A DNA stretch of 11,992 nt, taken from NCBI RefSeq assembly GCF_001280005.1, contig NZ_LGDW01000098.1, forward strand, positions 1 through 11,992, read 5' to 3'. The notes beneath the pieces were generated by a model that made no database searches, had not been told where the DNA came from, and saw only the letters and a list, made by a program, of their open reading frames with translations. A program made the translations under genes and the position numbers. Each line of letters starts with the position of its first letter. The first letter of the stretch is position 1. Positions 1 through 7,321 of the stretch are shown here, piece by piece. The stretch is from Streptomyces sp. NRRL WC-3618 (GTDB lineage Bacteria > Actinomycetota > Actinomycetes > Streptomycetales > Streptomycetaceae).

Positions 1-132
1 ACAGTGCAGATCCGTGCCCAAAGCCGAGGTCAGAGCAGTATTGAGATGCGCTTCACCTCCCCCGTGAACGGGGGAGCACTGCGCAAGATCAAAGGTAGAA
101 CCGACCCGGAACGCGTCGTCCGTACGGACTGA
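1..132 (+). CDS. C-terminal tail of an unrecognised protein (5' end outside window)
   Basis: Frame 1 is open from the window edge to a TGA at 130-132 and encodes 43 residues beginning TVQIRAQSRGQSS and ending ERVVRTD. The stop is followed by a hairpin at 173-205, which fits a gene end. Codon use is less strictly G/C-ending than in the genes to the right (ACA, CAA, CGA, AGT and ATT are used), which would fit an accessory gene. The stretch VQIRAQSRG...IEMRF...LRKIKGR faintly resembles the end of ParB-like partition proteins, but the match is too short to name it. It could also be a chance open frame, since only 43 codons are visible. Confidence 0.45.
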   Translation, partial: TVQIRAQSRGQSSIEMRFTSPVNGGALRKIKGRTDPERVVRTD

Positions 133-165
133 CCAAGTAACGGCCTTACCAAGTAACGGAGTTAC
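132..165. repeat. 12-bp direct repeat plus short palindrome just after the first stop codon
   Basis: ACCAAGTAACGG occurs at 132-143 and again, identically, at 148-159, a period of 16 bases. The second copy runs into a 5-bp inverted repeat, GTAAC at 153-157 and GTTAC at 161-165, with spacer GGA. The first copy begins on the last base of the upstream stop codon. It could be a protein-binding site or the scar of a small duplication. Function is not known. Confidence 0.5.
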
Positions 166-172
166 GGAGTGA

Positions 173-205
173 GGTGCCCGCGCGGAGAGGATGCCGCCGG
201 GCACC
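173..205. terminator. Hairpin, probable terminator of the first gene
   Basis: GGTGCCCG at 173-180 pairs perfectly with CGGGCACC at 198-205. After a one-base bulge, GCGG pairs with CCGC, leaving the 8-base loop AGAGGATG. There is no T tract, which is common for Streptomyces terminators. It lies 40 bases after the TGA at 130-132. Confidence 0.5.
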
Positions 206-275
206 CTCATCTCGTGCGGCACCGCCGCGTCCCGGCGATCCCGACACCGAGATGCGGCCCTCCTTGATTTAGCGC

Positions 276-306
276 TTGCGTCAACCCGACGACCTGTGGC
301 TAATTT
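276..306 (+). promoter_or_regulatory. Weak candidate promoter for the toxin gene
   Basis: TTGCGT at 276-281 and TAATTT at 301-306 resemble -35 and -10 hexamers, but the 19-base spacing is long. TAATTT fits the TANNNT pattern and lies in the most AT-rich part of the leader. If used, transcription would begin near 313 and the leader would be about 250 bases. Another promoter may be the true one. Confidence 0.25.
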
Positions 307-505
307 GGACTGCCGCGTGTCCGAAAGGGGCCTGACCACCCCCGTGATGACGCGCGCATGCCATTGGCTGGCCGGGGGGTCCGCCACGGGGGGAGGGACG
401 CATTCTCATGCTGCGATACGGGCGCTCTGTGGACGCCATGTCGAACGCCGCTGCCTGCTGTGCCTGCCCGCGCGGAGTGGCCGCGGGCTGACCGCGCGTG
501 TCACC

Positions 506-521
506 GCCGCCTTCGGGCGGC
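506..521 (+). promoter_or_regulatory. UUCG-tetraloop hairpin in the toxin leader
   Basis: GCCGCC at 506-511 and GGCGGC at 516-521 form a perfect 6-bp GC stem closed by TTCG, one of the most stable RNA tetraloops. It ends 39 bases before the TTG start at 561 and 26 bases before its Shine-Dalgarno sequence. It could stabilise the leader, attenuate transcription or simply insulate the ribosome site. Confidence 0.45.
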
Positions 522-547
522 CACCTCAGACTGCCTTCGTTCGCTGT

Positions 548-553
548 GAAGGA
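548..553 (+). promoter_or_regulatory. Ribosome binding site that fixes a TTG start
   Basis: GAAGGA lies 7 bases before TTG at 561. The in-frame GTG at 546 and the frame opening near 498 have no comparable site upstream. The TTG also places a basic stretch (R2, R9, R11) directly before the hydrophobic core of a signal peptide, as expected for a secreted protein. Confidence 0.7.
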
Positions 554-560
554 TGCTCAC

Positions 561-3500
561 TTGCGTCATACATCAGGGTTCCTCAGACCCAGATCACTCT
601 CATCAACCGTCTTCACCACCGCGATCACGGGGATCGCGACCTTGGCTGTCCTCGGTGGTGTGGCCGTTCAGCCGGAACTGCGGGACATCGGGCGGGACAC
701 CGAGCTGGCGGACTCCTCGTACGACTGGTACGAGGACACCGCCGACGAAACGTTGCGCCAGGACCAGTGCCTGATGTCCGACGTGCTGCGCCTCGGTGGT
801 GCGTCGATGGCGGCCACGGCGCAGGACGCGCTGAACCAGCCGCAGGACAAGCTGCACACCCTGGCCAACCGGCAGCACTGGGAGGACACCCCGCTCGCCC
901 AGGCGTACAAGGCGGACCGTGCCGCGGCGTCCAAGGAACTGGACGTACTCAACAGCCAGCGGGACACCTGGCAGAAGCCGCTGGACGGTCTTGAGACCCC
1001 GGCCGGCTTCACCGTGGCGGGCTTCCACTGGCCGCCCGGCTCGCCCGGCGACGGCCGGCAGGACTTCTACGAGCAGACCGGTCTGACGAACTGGGTCGCC
1101 GACCGGTTCTGGAAGTCCGAAGGCGACTTCTACGAGGACCCCACGCCGAAGGCCGACGAGCAGACGGTGAAGGCCGTCAAGGACCTCGGTACGCCGCTGT
1201 ACGGCAAGGACCCGGTGGCGGCCAACAACCCCGACTGGAACCGGGACCTGGCCGAGCACGACGGGTTCGAGCACCTGTCCGCCTGGTCCTTGGAGCCGAT
1301 GGGCGCGGACAACGCCCGGATCTTCCTCGGCGCGGGCGGTTTCCCGCGTACGGCGCCGCAGCCGGGGACGGCTGAGTACCGGGTCGCGGTCGAGGACCTG
1401 AAGACGCGGTTCGCGTCGTGCGCGTGGCGTGATCCGATGGACCCGAACAAGGTCCAGGGAGACATGCCGGGCACGGCCGCGCGGGAGTGGCAGCGGGAGA
1501 TCGCCTCCCAGGCCACGCAGCGCAACCAGATTCTGACCGCGAACAAGGACGCCACCAAGGCCCTCGCCACCGGCGCGAAGGCGCTGGGCGACATGCTGGG
1601 GCACTCCTGGATCGCCGACCGTCTGGCCCGTTGGCAGGACTACTGGTCCGCGGGTGGCCTGGGCTGGATCGGCGACAGCCCCGTGACCATCGAGGTGCCC
1701 GGTGCGAAGGGCATGTGTCTGGACGTTCAGGGCGCCGGGAAGACCAACGGCACCCCGGTCCAGGTCTACACCTGCAGCACCAGCGCGGCACAGCAGTGGA
1801 CGCTCGAAGGCAGCGAGGACAACCTCCACCTGCGCAACGTCAACTCCTTCAAGTGCCTGGACGTGGCCGGCAACAAGTCCACGAACGGCACGAAGATCCA
1901 GATCACGGACTGCTACAGCACTCCGGGTCAGGTGTGGAAGGGCGACGTCCGCTCCTCTTCCCAGCTGAAGAGCGTCACCACGGGCAAGTGCCTGGATCTG
2001 AGCGCGTTCACCAAGAGCACGGACTCGCGGCTGTGGGACTGCAAGGACACCAGTGCGCAGAAGTTCCTGATCAAGCCGTCCGGTCACCAGGGCACCGACT
2101 CTCTGTCCTACCCGGACAAGGCGCAGTTCGACAAGGCGAAGAAGGGCGTCACCGACACCCAGGCCGCCGCGAAGAAGCAGCTCGCGGCGGTGAAACTCCA
2201 GTTGGACAACGCCAAGAAGTCGGCAGCCACCTCGGATGCCGCCGAGCAGACGGCGAACGGCATCGCGGACGCAAGCGGCGCGCCCCAGGGCCGCGGTCTG
2301 CTGGTGGGCCAGCAGAAGGCGCAGGTCACCAAGGGCATAGTGGCCGCGTTGACGGCGATGGTGAAGGCCGGCGAGACGGCGGAAGCCGCCACGAGGGCGG
2401 CCGCCGGTGACAGTGCGACGATCGCGCAGCGCGCGTTGGCACAGGCGGCGCAGGTCAACGCGGAGTTCCGCAAGGAGGCCGCGCACAAGGCCGAGTTGCA
2501 GGCGAAGGCGGCTGCCGACGCGGCGAAGCTGCACCGGGACACCGCGAAGGCGGACAAGGAGCTCGCCGAGGCGAAACTCACCACCGCGCTGAAGGCCGAG
2601 GGCGACGCGAAGGCGGCCGCCGCCGACGCGCACGCCAAGCGGCTGGCGGCCGAGGCCGAGGAGAAGACGGCCAAGGCGGAGAAGGAGACCGCCGCGGCCA
2701 GGCAGGCCGAGGCGGCCCAGTACAAGCAGAGCGCCCAGGCCGAAGCCACCAAGGCCCAGGAGGCCAAGGAAAAGGCGGAAGCCGCCGAAGCCACGGCCGT
2801 GCAGCGCAAGAACGGCGCGGTCGAGGCGCGGGACAACGCGAAAGCCAAGCGGGACGACGCGTGGAACGCCGAGCAGAAGGCCGAGGCGGACCGCGCGAAG
2901 GCCGACGCCCTGGGCGCCTACGCCGACTCCAAGCGGGCGGGGAGCGAGGCGACCTCTGCGCGCGCCGCCGCCAATGAGGCGGACGGGCACGCGGATGACG
3001 CCGAGGCTGCGGCAGGACGGGCCCGTACCGCCGCCGATGCCGCCACCCAGGCCGCGGCTGCGGCGGACGCCGCGGCGACGCGCGCCGAGGCCGCCGCGAA
3101 GCGGGCGCGTTCGGACGCCGATGCCGCCCAGGCCGCCAAGCTGAAGGCGGACGCCGCGGTGAAGACCGCGACCAGCGCCGTCGCCGATGCCATCAAGGCA
3201 TCCGAGCACGCCGCGGGCGAGGCCAAGGCCGCGGTCAAACTGGCCGGAGAGGCCGCGCAGCTGGCGAAGGTCGCCAAGGGCGAGGCGGACGCGGCGAAGC
3301 TGGAGGCCGTCAAGGCCGTCGCGGCTTCGGCGAAGGCCGCCGGCTTCGCCCATGTCACCGCGCAGGCCGCGGTCGACGCGGGCAACGCGGCGGCCCAGGT
3401 CGCCAAGCCGGCCAACGACGCGATCCAGATCGGCTCCCCCTACGTCACCACCGACTCGGCCGCCGGCCTGGTCGTGCTGACCGGGCAGGCGTCCAAGTCG

Positions 3501-5111
3501 ATCGCGGACCAGCAGAAGGCCGTCGCCGACGCCCACGCCAAGAACGCGCGGGCCGAGGCCGCGGCGGCCAAGAACCTCGCCGATCAGGCGGCGGGCGACG
3601 TGAAGATCGCCTACCAGTACGCGGCCGACGCCGCCGCACACGCGGCCGACGCCCGCACCTACTCCAAGGAGGCACTGGGCTACGCGGCCGACGCCGCCGA
3701 CGCCGCCGCGAAGGCGGCCCAGTCGCTGGCGCGCACCGTCGAGTACGACCGCCAGGCCACGGAGGACGCCGGCGCCGCCGACAAGGCGGCCGGACGCGCC
3801 GAGGGCTACGCCCAGGACGCCCGCGCCTCCGCCGACCAGGCCGCGCTCGACGCCCAGGCCGCCCGTGAGGCCGCCGCCGCGGCCGAGCAGGCAGCCAAGG
3901 ACGCCCGCGCCGCGGCGAGCCGCGCCGACGCCGCCGCGACCGAAGCCGAACAGGCCGCCAAGGACGCCGAAAAGTACGCCAGGGAAGCCCAGGAAGCCGC
4001 CGACCGGGCCGAAAAGGCCGAGAAGGGCAAGGACGTCGAAGCCGGTACCGTCCTCGACAAGGACGGCTCCATCGGCAACATGTTCTACACGGTCGACCGC
4101 TACGAGAAGATCGGCGAACCCAAGACCGTAGACAAGACGGACGCCTGCGACAAGTGGTACACCCCGCTCGTCTACACCGGCGGCTGCACGATGACGGTGG
4201 AGTTCCGTCTCAAGGCGTACCTCAGCCTCTACATGTGCTCCGCCGAGGGCATCGACCCGATGAAGTACATGTGCCCGGCCGGCGCGACCAGCTACGTGGG
4301 ACCGCACGTCACCGAGGTGACCCAGAAGGTCACGCACACGATCACGATGGCCGAGTTCAACGCGGGCATCGACCCGGTGGACGTCATATTCGGCAGCTGG
4401 ATCAAGTGCTTCCAGAAGCTCATCCCCGGCGGTAGCGGCGGAGACGGCAGCCAGTGCGGCTGGGTCGTCTTCGACGTCGCGACACTGTTCGCCGGCAAGA
4501 TCCTGCGGCCCATCGCCGACGCCATCAAGGCGGCCGACGCCTCACTCAGGTTCGGTATCGGGTTCGCCGAGGCCTACGCGGGCCTGCGTGCCGCCGGGCT
4601 GTCGGAAGAGGCCATAGCCGGTATCACCAGCAGGATCATCAAAGAGCTGCGCGAACGCTGCTTGAAGGGCAAGCCCAAGAGCCTGCTCCGGGCCGGTGCC
4701 AAGGCTGCCCGAGCCGGTACCCCGTGCACCGAGTGGGGCGACGACTACGGCAGCGGAAGCAAGGGGGTGCTGGGTTCCATCGACAACGAAGGGGTCCTGA
4801 ATCTCGTTGTCCTCGCCGAAGAGGGCCTGACGCCGACCGGCAGCGAAATGATCGCCGACGTCATGGAGAAGATCGGCGGAAACGCGAAGGGGATGCGGGG
4901 CACCTGGCTGGGTGGCGGCGACATGAAGGACAATCTGGACAGCTTCAACGCTGGTATCCAGAGCCTCAAGTTGACCGAGGAGGAAGCGGCACGGCTGACT
5001 TTCACCGGCAAGATGGCCTCCAAGTACGGATTCAACGGGAGAGTTCAGATCGTGAAGCGGGAAGGCACTCCCGGGAATTACACCAAGGTCGAGGTGGTGT
5101 TCTGGAAATGA
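561..5111 (+). CDS. Giant secreted polymorphic toxin: ricin-type lectin, coiled-coil stalk, C-terminal toxin tip
   Basis: The predicted product is 1516 residues from the TTG start. A basic N-terminus and hydrophobic core (about 17-36, no twin arginine) form a signal peptide. Residues 37-370 are an unrecognised globular region with two cysteines (70, 287). Residues 375-510 are a ricin-B type beta-trefoil: three CLD(V/L) motifs and QQW (411), QVW (457) and QKF (500) about 45 residues apart, so sugar binding is likely. Residues 520-945 and 986-1160 are Ala/Lys/Glu/Asp-rich coiled coil, interrupted by a Pro/Gly segment (948-985). Residues 1165-1390 hold eight cysteines. Residues 1396-1516 lack cysteine and form the presumed toxin tip. 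The length, the variable-looking tip and the overlapping small downstream gene fit a Streptomyces polymorphic toxin; the stalk resembles UmbC of umbrella toxins, but no ALF repeats are seen. Action on other bacteria is inferred, and the tip's activity is unknown. A secreted structural protein is the alternative. Confidence 0.8.
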   Translation: MRHTSGFLRPRSLSSTVFTTAITGIATLAVLGGVAVQPELRDIGRDTELADSSYDWYEDTADETLRQDQCLMSDVLRLGGASMAATAQDALNQPQDKLHTLANRQHWEDTPLAQAYKADRAAASKELDVLNSQRDTWQKPLDGLETPAGFTVAGFHWPPGSPGDGRQDFYEQTGLTNWVADRFWKSEGDFYEDPTPKADEQTVKAVKDLGTPLYGKDPVAANNPDWNRDLAEHDGFEHLSAWSLEPMGADNARIFLGAGGFPRTAPQPGTAEYRVAVEDLKTRFASCAWRDPMDPNKVQGDMPGTAAREWQREIASQATQRNQILTANKDATKALATGAKALGDMLGHSWIADRLARWQDYWSAGGLGWIGDSPVTIEVPGAKGMCLDVQGAGKTNGTPVQVYTCSTSAAQQWTLEGSEDNLHLRNVNSFKCLDVAGNKSTNGTKIQITDCYSTPGQVWKGDVRSSSQLKSVTTGKCLDLSAFTKSTDSRLWDCKDTSAQKFLIKPSGHQGTDSLSYPDKAQFDKAKKGVTDTQAAAKKQLAAVKLQLDNAKKSAATSDAAEQTANGIADASGAPQGRGLLVGQQKAQVTKGIVAALTAMVKAGETAEAATRAAAGDSATIAQRALAQAAQVNAEFRKEAAHKAELQAKAAADAAKLHRDTAKADKELAEAKLTTALKAEGDAKAAAADAHAKRLAAEAEEKTAKAEKETAAARQAEAAQYKQSAQAEATKAQEAKEKAEAAEATAVQRKNGAVEARDNAKAKRDDAWNAEQKAEADRAKADALGAYADSKRAGSEATSARAAANEADGHADDAEAAAGRARTAADAATQAAAAADAAATRAEAAAKRARSDADAAQAAKLKADAAVKTATSAVADAIKASEHAAGEAKAAVKLAGEAAQLAKVAKGEADAAKLEAVKAVAASAKAAGFAHVTAQAAVDAGNAAAQVAKPANDAIQIGSPYVTTDSAAGLVVLTGQASKSIADQQKAVADAHAKNARAEAAAAKNLADQAAGDVKIAYQYAADAAAHAADARTYSKEALGYAADAADAAAKAAQSLARTVEYDRQATEDAGAADKAAGRAEGYAQDARASADQAALDAQAAREAAAAAEQAAKDARAAASRADAAATEAEQAAKDAEKYAREAQEAADRAEKAEKGKDVEAGTVLDKDGSIGNMFYTVDRYEKIGEPKTVDKTDACDKWYTPLVYTGGCTMTVEFRLKAYLSLYMCSAEGIDPMKYMCPAGATSYVGPHVTEVTQKVTHTITMAEFNAGIDPVDVIFGSWIKCFQKLIPGGSGGDGSQCGWVVFDVATLFAGKILRPIADAIKAADASLRFGIGFAEAYAGLRAAGLSEEAIAGITSRIIKELRERCLKGKPKSLLRAGAKAARAGTPCTEWGDDYGSGSKGVLGSIDNEGVLNLVVLAEEGLTPTGSEMIADVMEKIGGNAKGMRGTWLGGGDMKDNLDSFNAGIQSLKLTEEEAARLTFTGKMASKYGFNGRVQIVKREGTPGNYTKVEVVFWK

Positions 5112-5383
5112 AGAACCCCAAAATGATCGCGCCCGGCGTTCGCGAGCGCGCGATGCGCGGCGACGACTCGGTGGAGATCGCCCGGTGGGTGAAAGCGGAA
5201 CTGGGGAACGACACGACCTTCCTCGCGTTCGCCTTCTGCTTCTTCCATGGACTGGGCGTCCCCGTCCACGCGATCAGGCACCTTGAGGGATGGAACGGCG
5301 TGGGGGGCGACAGGGACGTGTCCGACGCGGACGTACGAATGAGTCTGGATCCCTATGTCGTGCCCCTCCGGCAACAGCCGTGA
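5108..5383 (+). CDS. Small cytoplasmic protein, probable cognate immunity protein
   Basis: The product is 91 residues, starting MKNPKMIAPGVRERAMRG. Its ATG overlaps the toxin stop as ATGA (5108-5111), so it is likely translated by coupling. No strong separate ribosome site is visible, only GGTGGTG about 10 bases upstream. It has no signal peptide and no clear membrane helix; the most hydrophobic stretch, around residues 42-54 (FLAFAFCFFHGLG), is too short and contains a histidine. I do not recognise the family. Position, size and cytoplasmic nature are what is expected of an immunity protein that protects the producer from the C-terminal tip encoded just upstream. Codon use looks slightly less GC-rich than in the core genes, as is usual for exchangeable toxin/immunity cassettes. 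It could instead be an unrelated small regulator. Confidence 0.7.
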   Translation: MKNPKMIAPGVRERAMRGDDSVEIARWVKAELGNDTTFLAFAFCFFHGLGVPVHAIRHLEGWNGVGGDRDVSDADVRMSLDPYVVPLRQQP

Positions 5384-5425
5384 CAGCACCTCACCTGGCC
5401 GCGTAGCGGCGACCGCGTGACACGA

Positions 5426-5464
5426 CCAAGAGGCGACCGCGTCGGTGACGCGGTCGCCTCTTGG
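5426..5464. terminator. Perfect 18-bp hairpin between convergent genes, bidirectional terminator
   Basis: Bases 5426-5443 are perfectly complementary to 5447-5464, leaving only GGT as the loop. It lies 42 bases after the immunity gene stop and 14 bases after the end of the convergent nucleotidase gene, so it can stop transcription from both sides. The left-arm sequence GGCGACCGCGT also occurs at 5408-5418 as a direct repeat. No clear T tract is present. Confidence 0.8.
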
Positions 5465-5478
5465 CGTACTGCACGGGA

Positions 5479-7302
5479 TTACTGCACGACCGTGATCCGC
5501 TTCGCCGCCGGCGGCGTGATCGGTGTCGTGGCCGTGGAGTTGGCGGTCAGGTAGTCCGCCAGCGCCGCGAGGTCGTCCGTGCCGACCAGGTCGTCCGTGC
5601 CCTTGCCCAGCGTCGGGAAGCCGTCGCCGCCGCCCGCGAGGAAGCTGTTCGTCGCGACACGGTAGGTGGCGGCCGGGTCGATCGCCGCACCGTTCAGCTT
5701 GACCGAGGCGGCGACCAGGCGCTCCGCGCCGGCCTTCGTCAGGTCGAGGGTGTAGGTGAGCCCCGAGGACACCTGGAGCACCTTCGGCGAGGCCGCGTTC
5801 GTGCCGCTCACCTGCTCCTGGAGTACGGAGATCAGCTGCGCGCCGGTGAAGTTCTGGAGGTTGACCGTGTTGGAGAACGGCTGCACCGTGAAGCCCTCGG
5901 CGTAGGTGACGACACCGTCGCCCTCGGCGCCCTTCGCCGCGAAGGTGAGCCCCGCGCGGATACCGCCCGGGTTCATCAGCGCGAGGTCGGTCTTGGGGTC
6001 GAGCTTCTTGCCGTACGCCAGTTGCGCGTCGGCGATGAGGTCGCCCATCGGGGACTCGGTGCCGGTGTTGTTGATGTCGCCGGAGATGTAGCCGATGGCG
6101 CGGTTGCCGATGGGCGCCGCGAGGGTGTTCCAGCGGGCGATCAGGTCGGTCATGTCCTGGGCCTTGGCGACGGTCCGGGTGACCACGTGGTTCGCGGAGC
6201 GGACGGCCGTACGGGCGATGTCACCCGTCCAGCGGTCGTACGTCAGCGTGGTGTCCGTGTACAGGCGGCCGAAGGACGCGGCCGAGGTGACCGTGCGCGG
6301 CTTGCCCGACGGGTCCGGGATCGTGCAGGCGTACGCGGCGTGCGTGTGGCCCGTGACGAGCGCGTCGACCTTCGGGGTGACGTTCTTCGCGATGTCGACG
6401 ATGGGGCCCGAGATGCCGGAGCCGCCGCCCGCCGCGTCGCAGTCGAAGTTGTACGCGCCGGAGGCCGGCAGGCCGCCCTCGTGGATCAGGGCCACGATCG
6501 ACTTGACGCCCTGCTTGTCCAGCACCTTGGCGTACTTGTTGATCGTCTCGACCTCGTCCTTGAACTTGAGGCCCTTCACGCCCTCGGCGGAGACGACACC
6601 GGGGGTGTCCTCGAGGGTCACGCCGATGAAGCCGATCTTGACGCCGTTCTTCTTCCACACCCAGTAGGGCTTGAGGATCGGCTTCCTGGTCTTCTCGTCG
6701 AGCACGTTCGCCGCGAGGTAGGGGAAGTCCGCACCCTTGAACTTCTTGCCCTTGACGTAGCAGCCGTCGGTCGGGTGGCAGCCGCCTTTCTGGAGACGGG
6801 CCAGTTCCCTGGCGCCCTCGTCGAACTCGTGGTTGCCGACCGAGGTGACGTCGAGGTCGAGGCCGTTGAGCGCCTCGATGGTGGGCTCGTCGTGGAAGAG
6901 GCCCGAGATCAGCGGGGAGGCGCCGACCATGTCGCCACCGGCCGCCGTGATCGAGTACGGGTTGTCTCCGCGCGCCTCGCGCAGGTGCGTGGCGAGGTAC
7001 TCGACACCGCCCGCGTCGATCGTCTTCGTCGTGCCGTCGGCCTGGAGTTCGGTGACCCGGCCGGAGGAGCCGGACGGCGGCTCCAGGTTGCCGTGCAGGT
7101 CGTTGAAGGACAGCAGTTGCACGTCCTGGTAGCGGCTCGGCTTGCCGGCTCCGTGGCCGCCGGGCTTGTGCGCGCTGACGCCCGCGCTCGCCGGAAGAGC
7201 GGCGGCGGCGAGAGCGCCGACCGCGACGATCCCGGCGGCGCCGGCGAGCAGCGCGCGCGTACGGCGTCTGCGGCGGTGGTACGGCTGGGGTGTGGCTGGC
7301 AT
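5479..7302 (-). CDS. Secreted 5'-nucleotidase / metallophosphoesterase (UshA family)
   Basis: The product is 607 residues. A signal peptide with five consecutive arginines (10-14), a long Ala/Gly/Leu core and a likely cut after PASA (37-40) sends it out; Tat export is possible but not clear. The N-terminal metallophosphoesterase domain shows the two-metal ligands: FND68xH70G, GGD124, GN157H158E, H274 and G318H319TH321. The C-terminal 5'-nucleotidase domain has ESPMGDLIAD (416-425), NPGGIR (444-449), QPFSN (474-478) and the substrate loop GGDGF (558-562). All catalytic residues appear intact. It should release inorganic phosphate from extracellular nucleotides, so it scavenges phosphate. ATG at 7302 was chosen because GGGGGG lies just upstream and it starts the signal peptide; an ATG at 7413 would add 37 residues without a ribosome site. 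The pairing with divergent mshD is, as I recall, shared with S. coelicolor, whose homologue is linked to PhoP control; no clear PHO box is visible here. Confidence 0.92.
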   Translation of the reverse strand: MPATPQPYHRRRRRTRALLAGAAGIVAVGALAAAALPASAGVSAHKPGGHGAGKPSRYQDVQLLSFNDLHGNLEPPSGSSGRVTELQADGTTKTIDAGGVEYLATHLREARGDNPYSITAAGGDMVGASPLISGLFHDEPTIEALNGLDLDVTSVGNHEFDEGARELARLQKGGCHPTDGCYVKGKKFKGADFPYLAANVLDEKTRKPILKPYWVWKKNGVKIGFIGVTLEDTPGVVSAEGVKGLKFKDEVETINKYAKVLDKQGVKSIVALIHEGGLPASGAYNFDCDAAGGGSGISGPIVDIAKNVTPKVDALVTGHTHAAYACTIPDPSGKPRTVTSAASFGRLYTDTTLTYDRWTGDIARTAVRSANHVVTRTVAKAQDMTDLIARWNTLAAPIGNRAIGYISGDINNTGTESPMGDLIADAQLAYGKKLDPKTDLALMNPGGIRAGLTFAAKGAEGDGVVTYAEGFTVQPFSNTVNLQNFTGAQLISVLQEQVSGTNAASPKVLQVSSGLTYTLDLTKAGAERLVAASVKLNGAAIDPAATYRVATNSFLAGGGDGFPTLGKGTDDLVGTDDLAALADYLTANSTATTPITPPAAKRITVVQ

Positions 7303-7321
7303 GTGCCCCCCTGAGGTTCGC

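Larger units (their letters stand above)
206..560 (+). other. Gene-free upstream region and leader of the toxin gene
   Basis: This 355-base stretch has no frame with convincing Streptomyces coding character. Its 5' half is less GC-rich (around 264-306, TTGATTTAG and TAATTTGG), as promoter regions often are. It also holds two G6 tracts (around 373-378 and 389-394) and a UUCG-loop hairpin at 506-521. It most likely carries the promoter and a long leader for the gene starting at 561. Confidence 0.5.

Noticed and set aside
368..400. G-quadruplex from the G6 tracts in the toxin leader
   Set aside because: Only two G6 tracts and one G3 tract lie close together. In a genome this GC-rich that is weak evidence.
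498..560. Earlier starts for the toxin gene (498 or GTG at 546)
   Set aside because: Neither has a ribosome site, and the UUCG hairpin overlaps this region. TTG at 561 has GAAGGA 7 bases upstream and gives a standard signal peptide.
603..4337. A 1244-codon open frame on the minus strand
   Set aside because: It is antisense to the toxin gene. Its long open frame follows from the GC-biased, Ala/Lys-rich codons of the plus strand; its translation is low-complexity Arg/Gly/Leu/Val, and it has no domain or ribosome site.
561..5111. Naming the toxin UmbC
   Set aside because: The stalk is similar in kind, but no ALF repeats are visible, no umbA or umbB is in the window, and a ricin-type lectin lies within this chain.
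5108..7302. Functional link between the toxin and the nucleotidase (for example phosphate harvest from killed competitors)
   Set aside because: The idea is attractive, but the genes are convergent, separated by a strong terminator, and the nucleotidase belongs to the conserved mshD locus. No shared regulatory site is seen.
5461..7314. A 617-codon plus-strand open frame opposite the nucleotidase
   Set aside because: The minus-strand product has all the catalytic motifs of a 5'-nucleotidase. The plus-strand translation is Arg/Val/Gly-rich shadow sequence.
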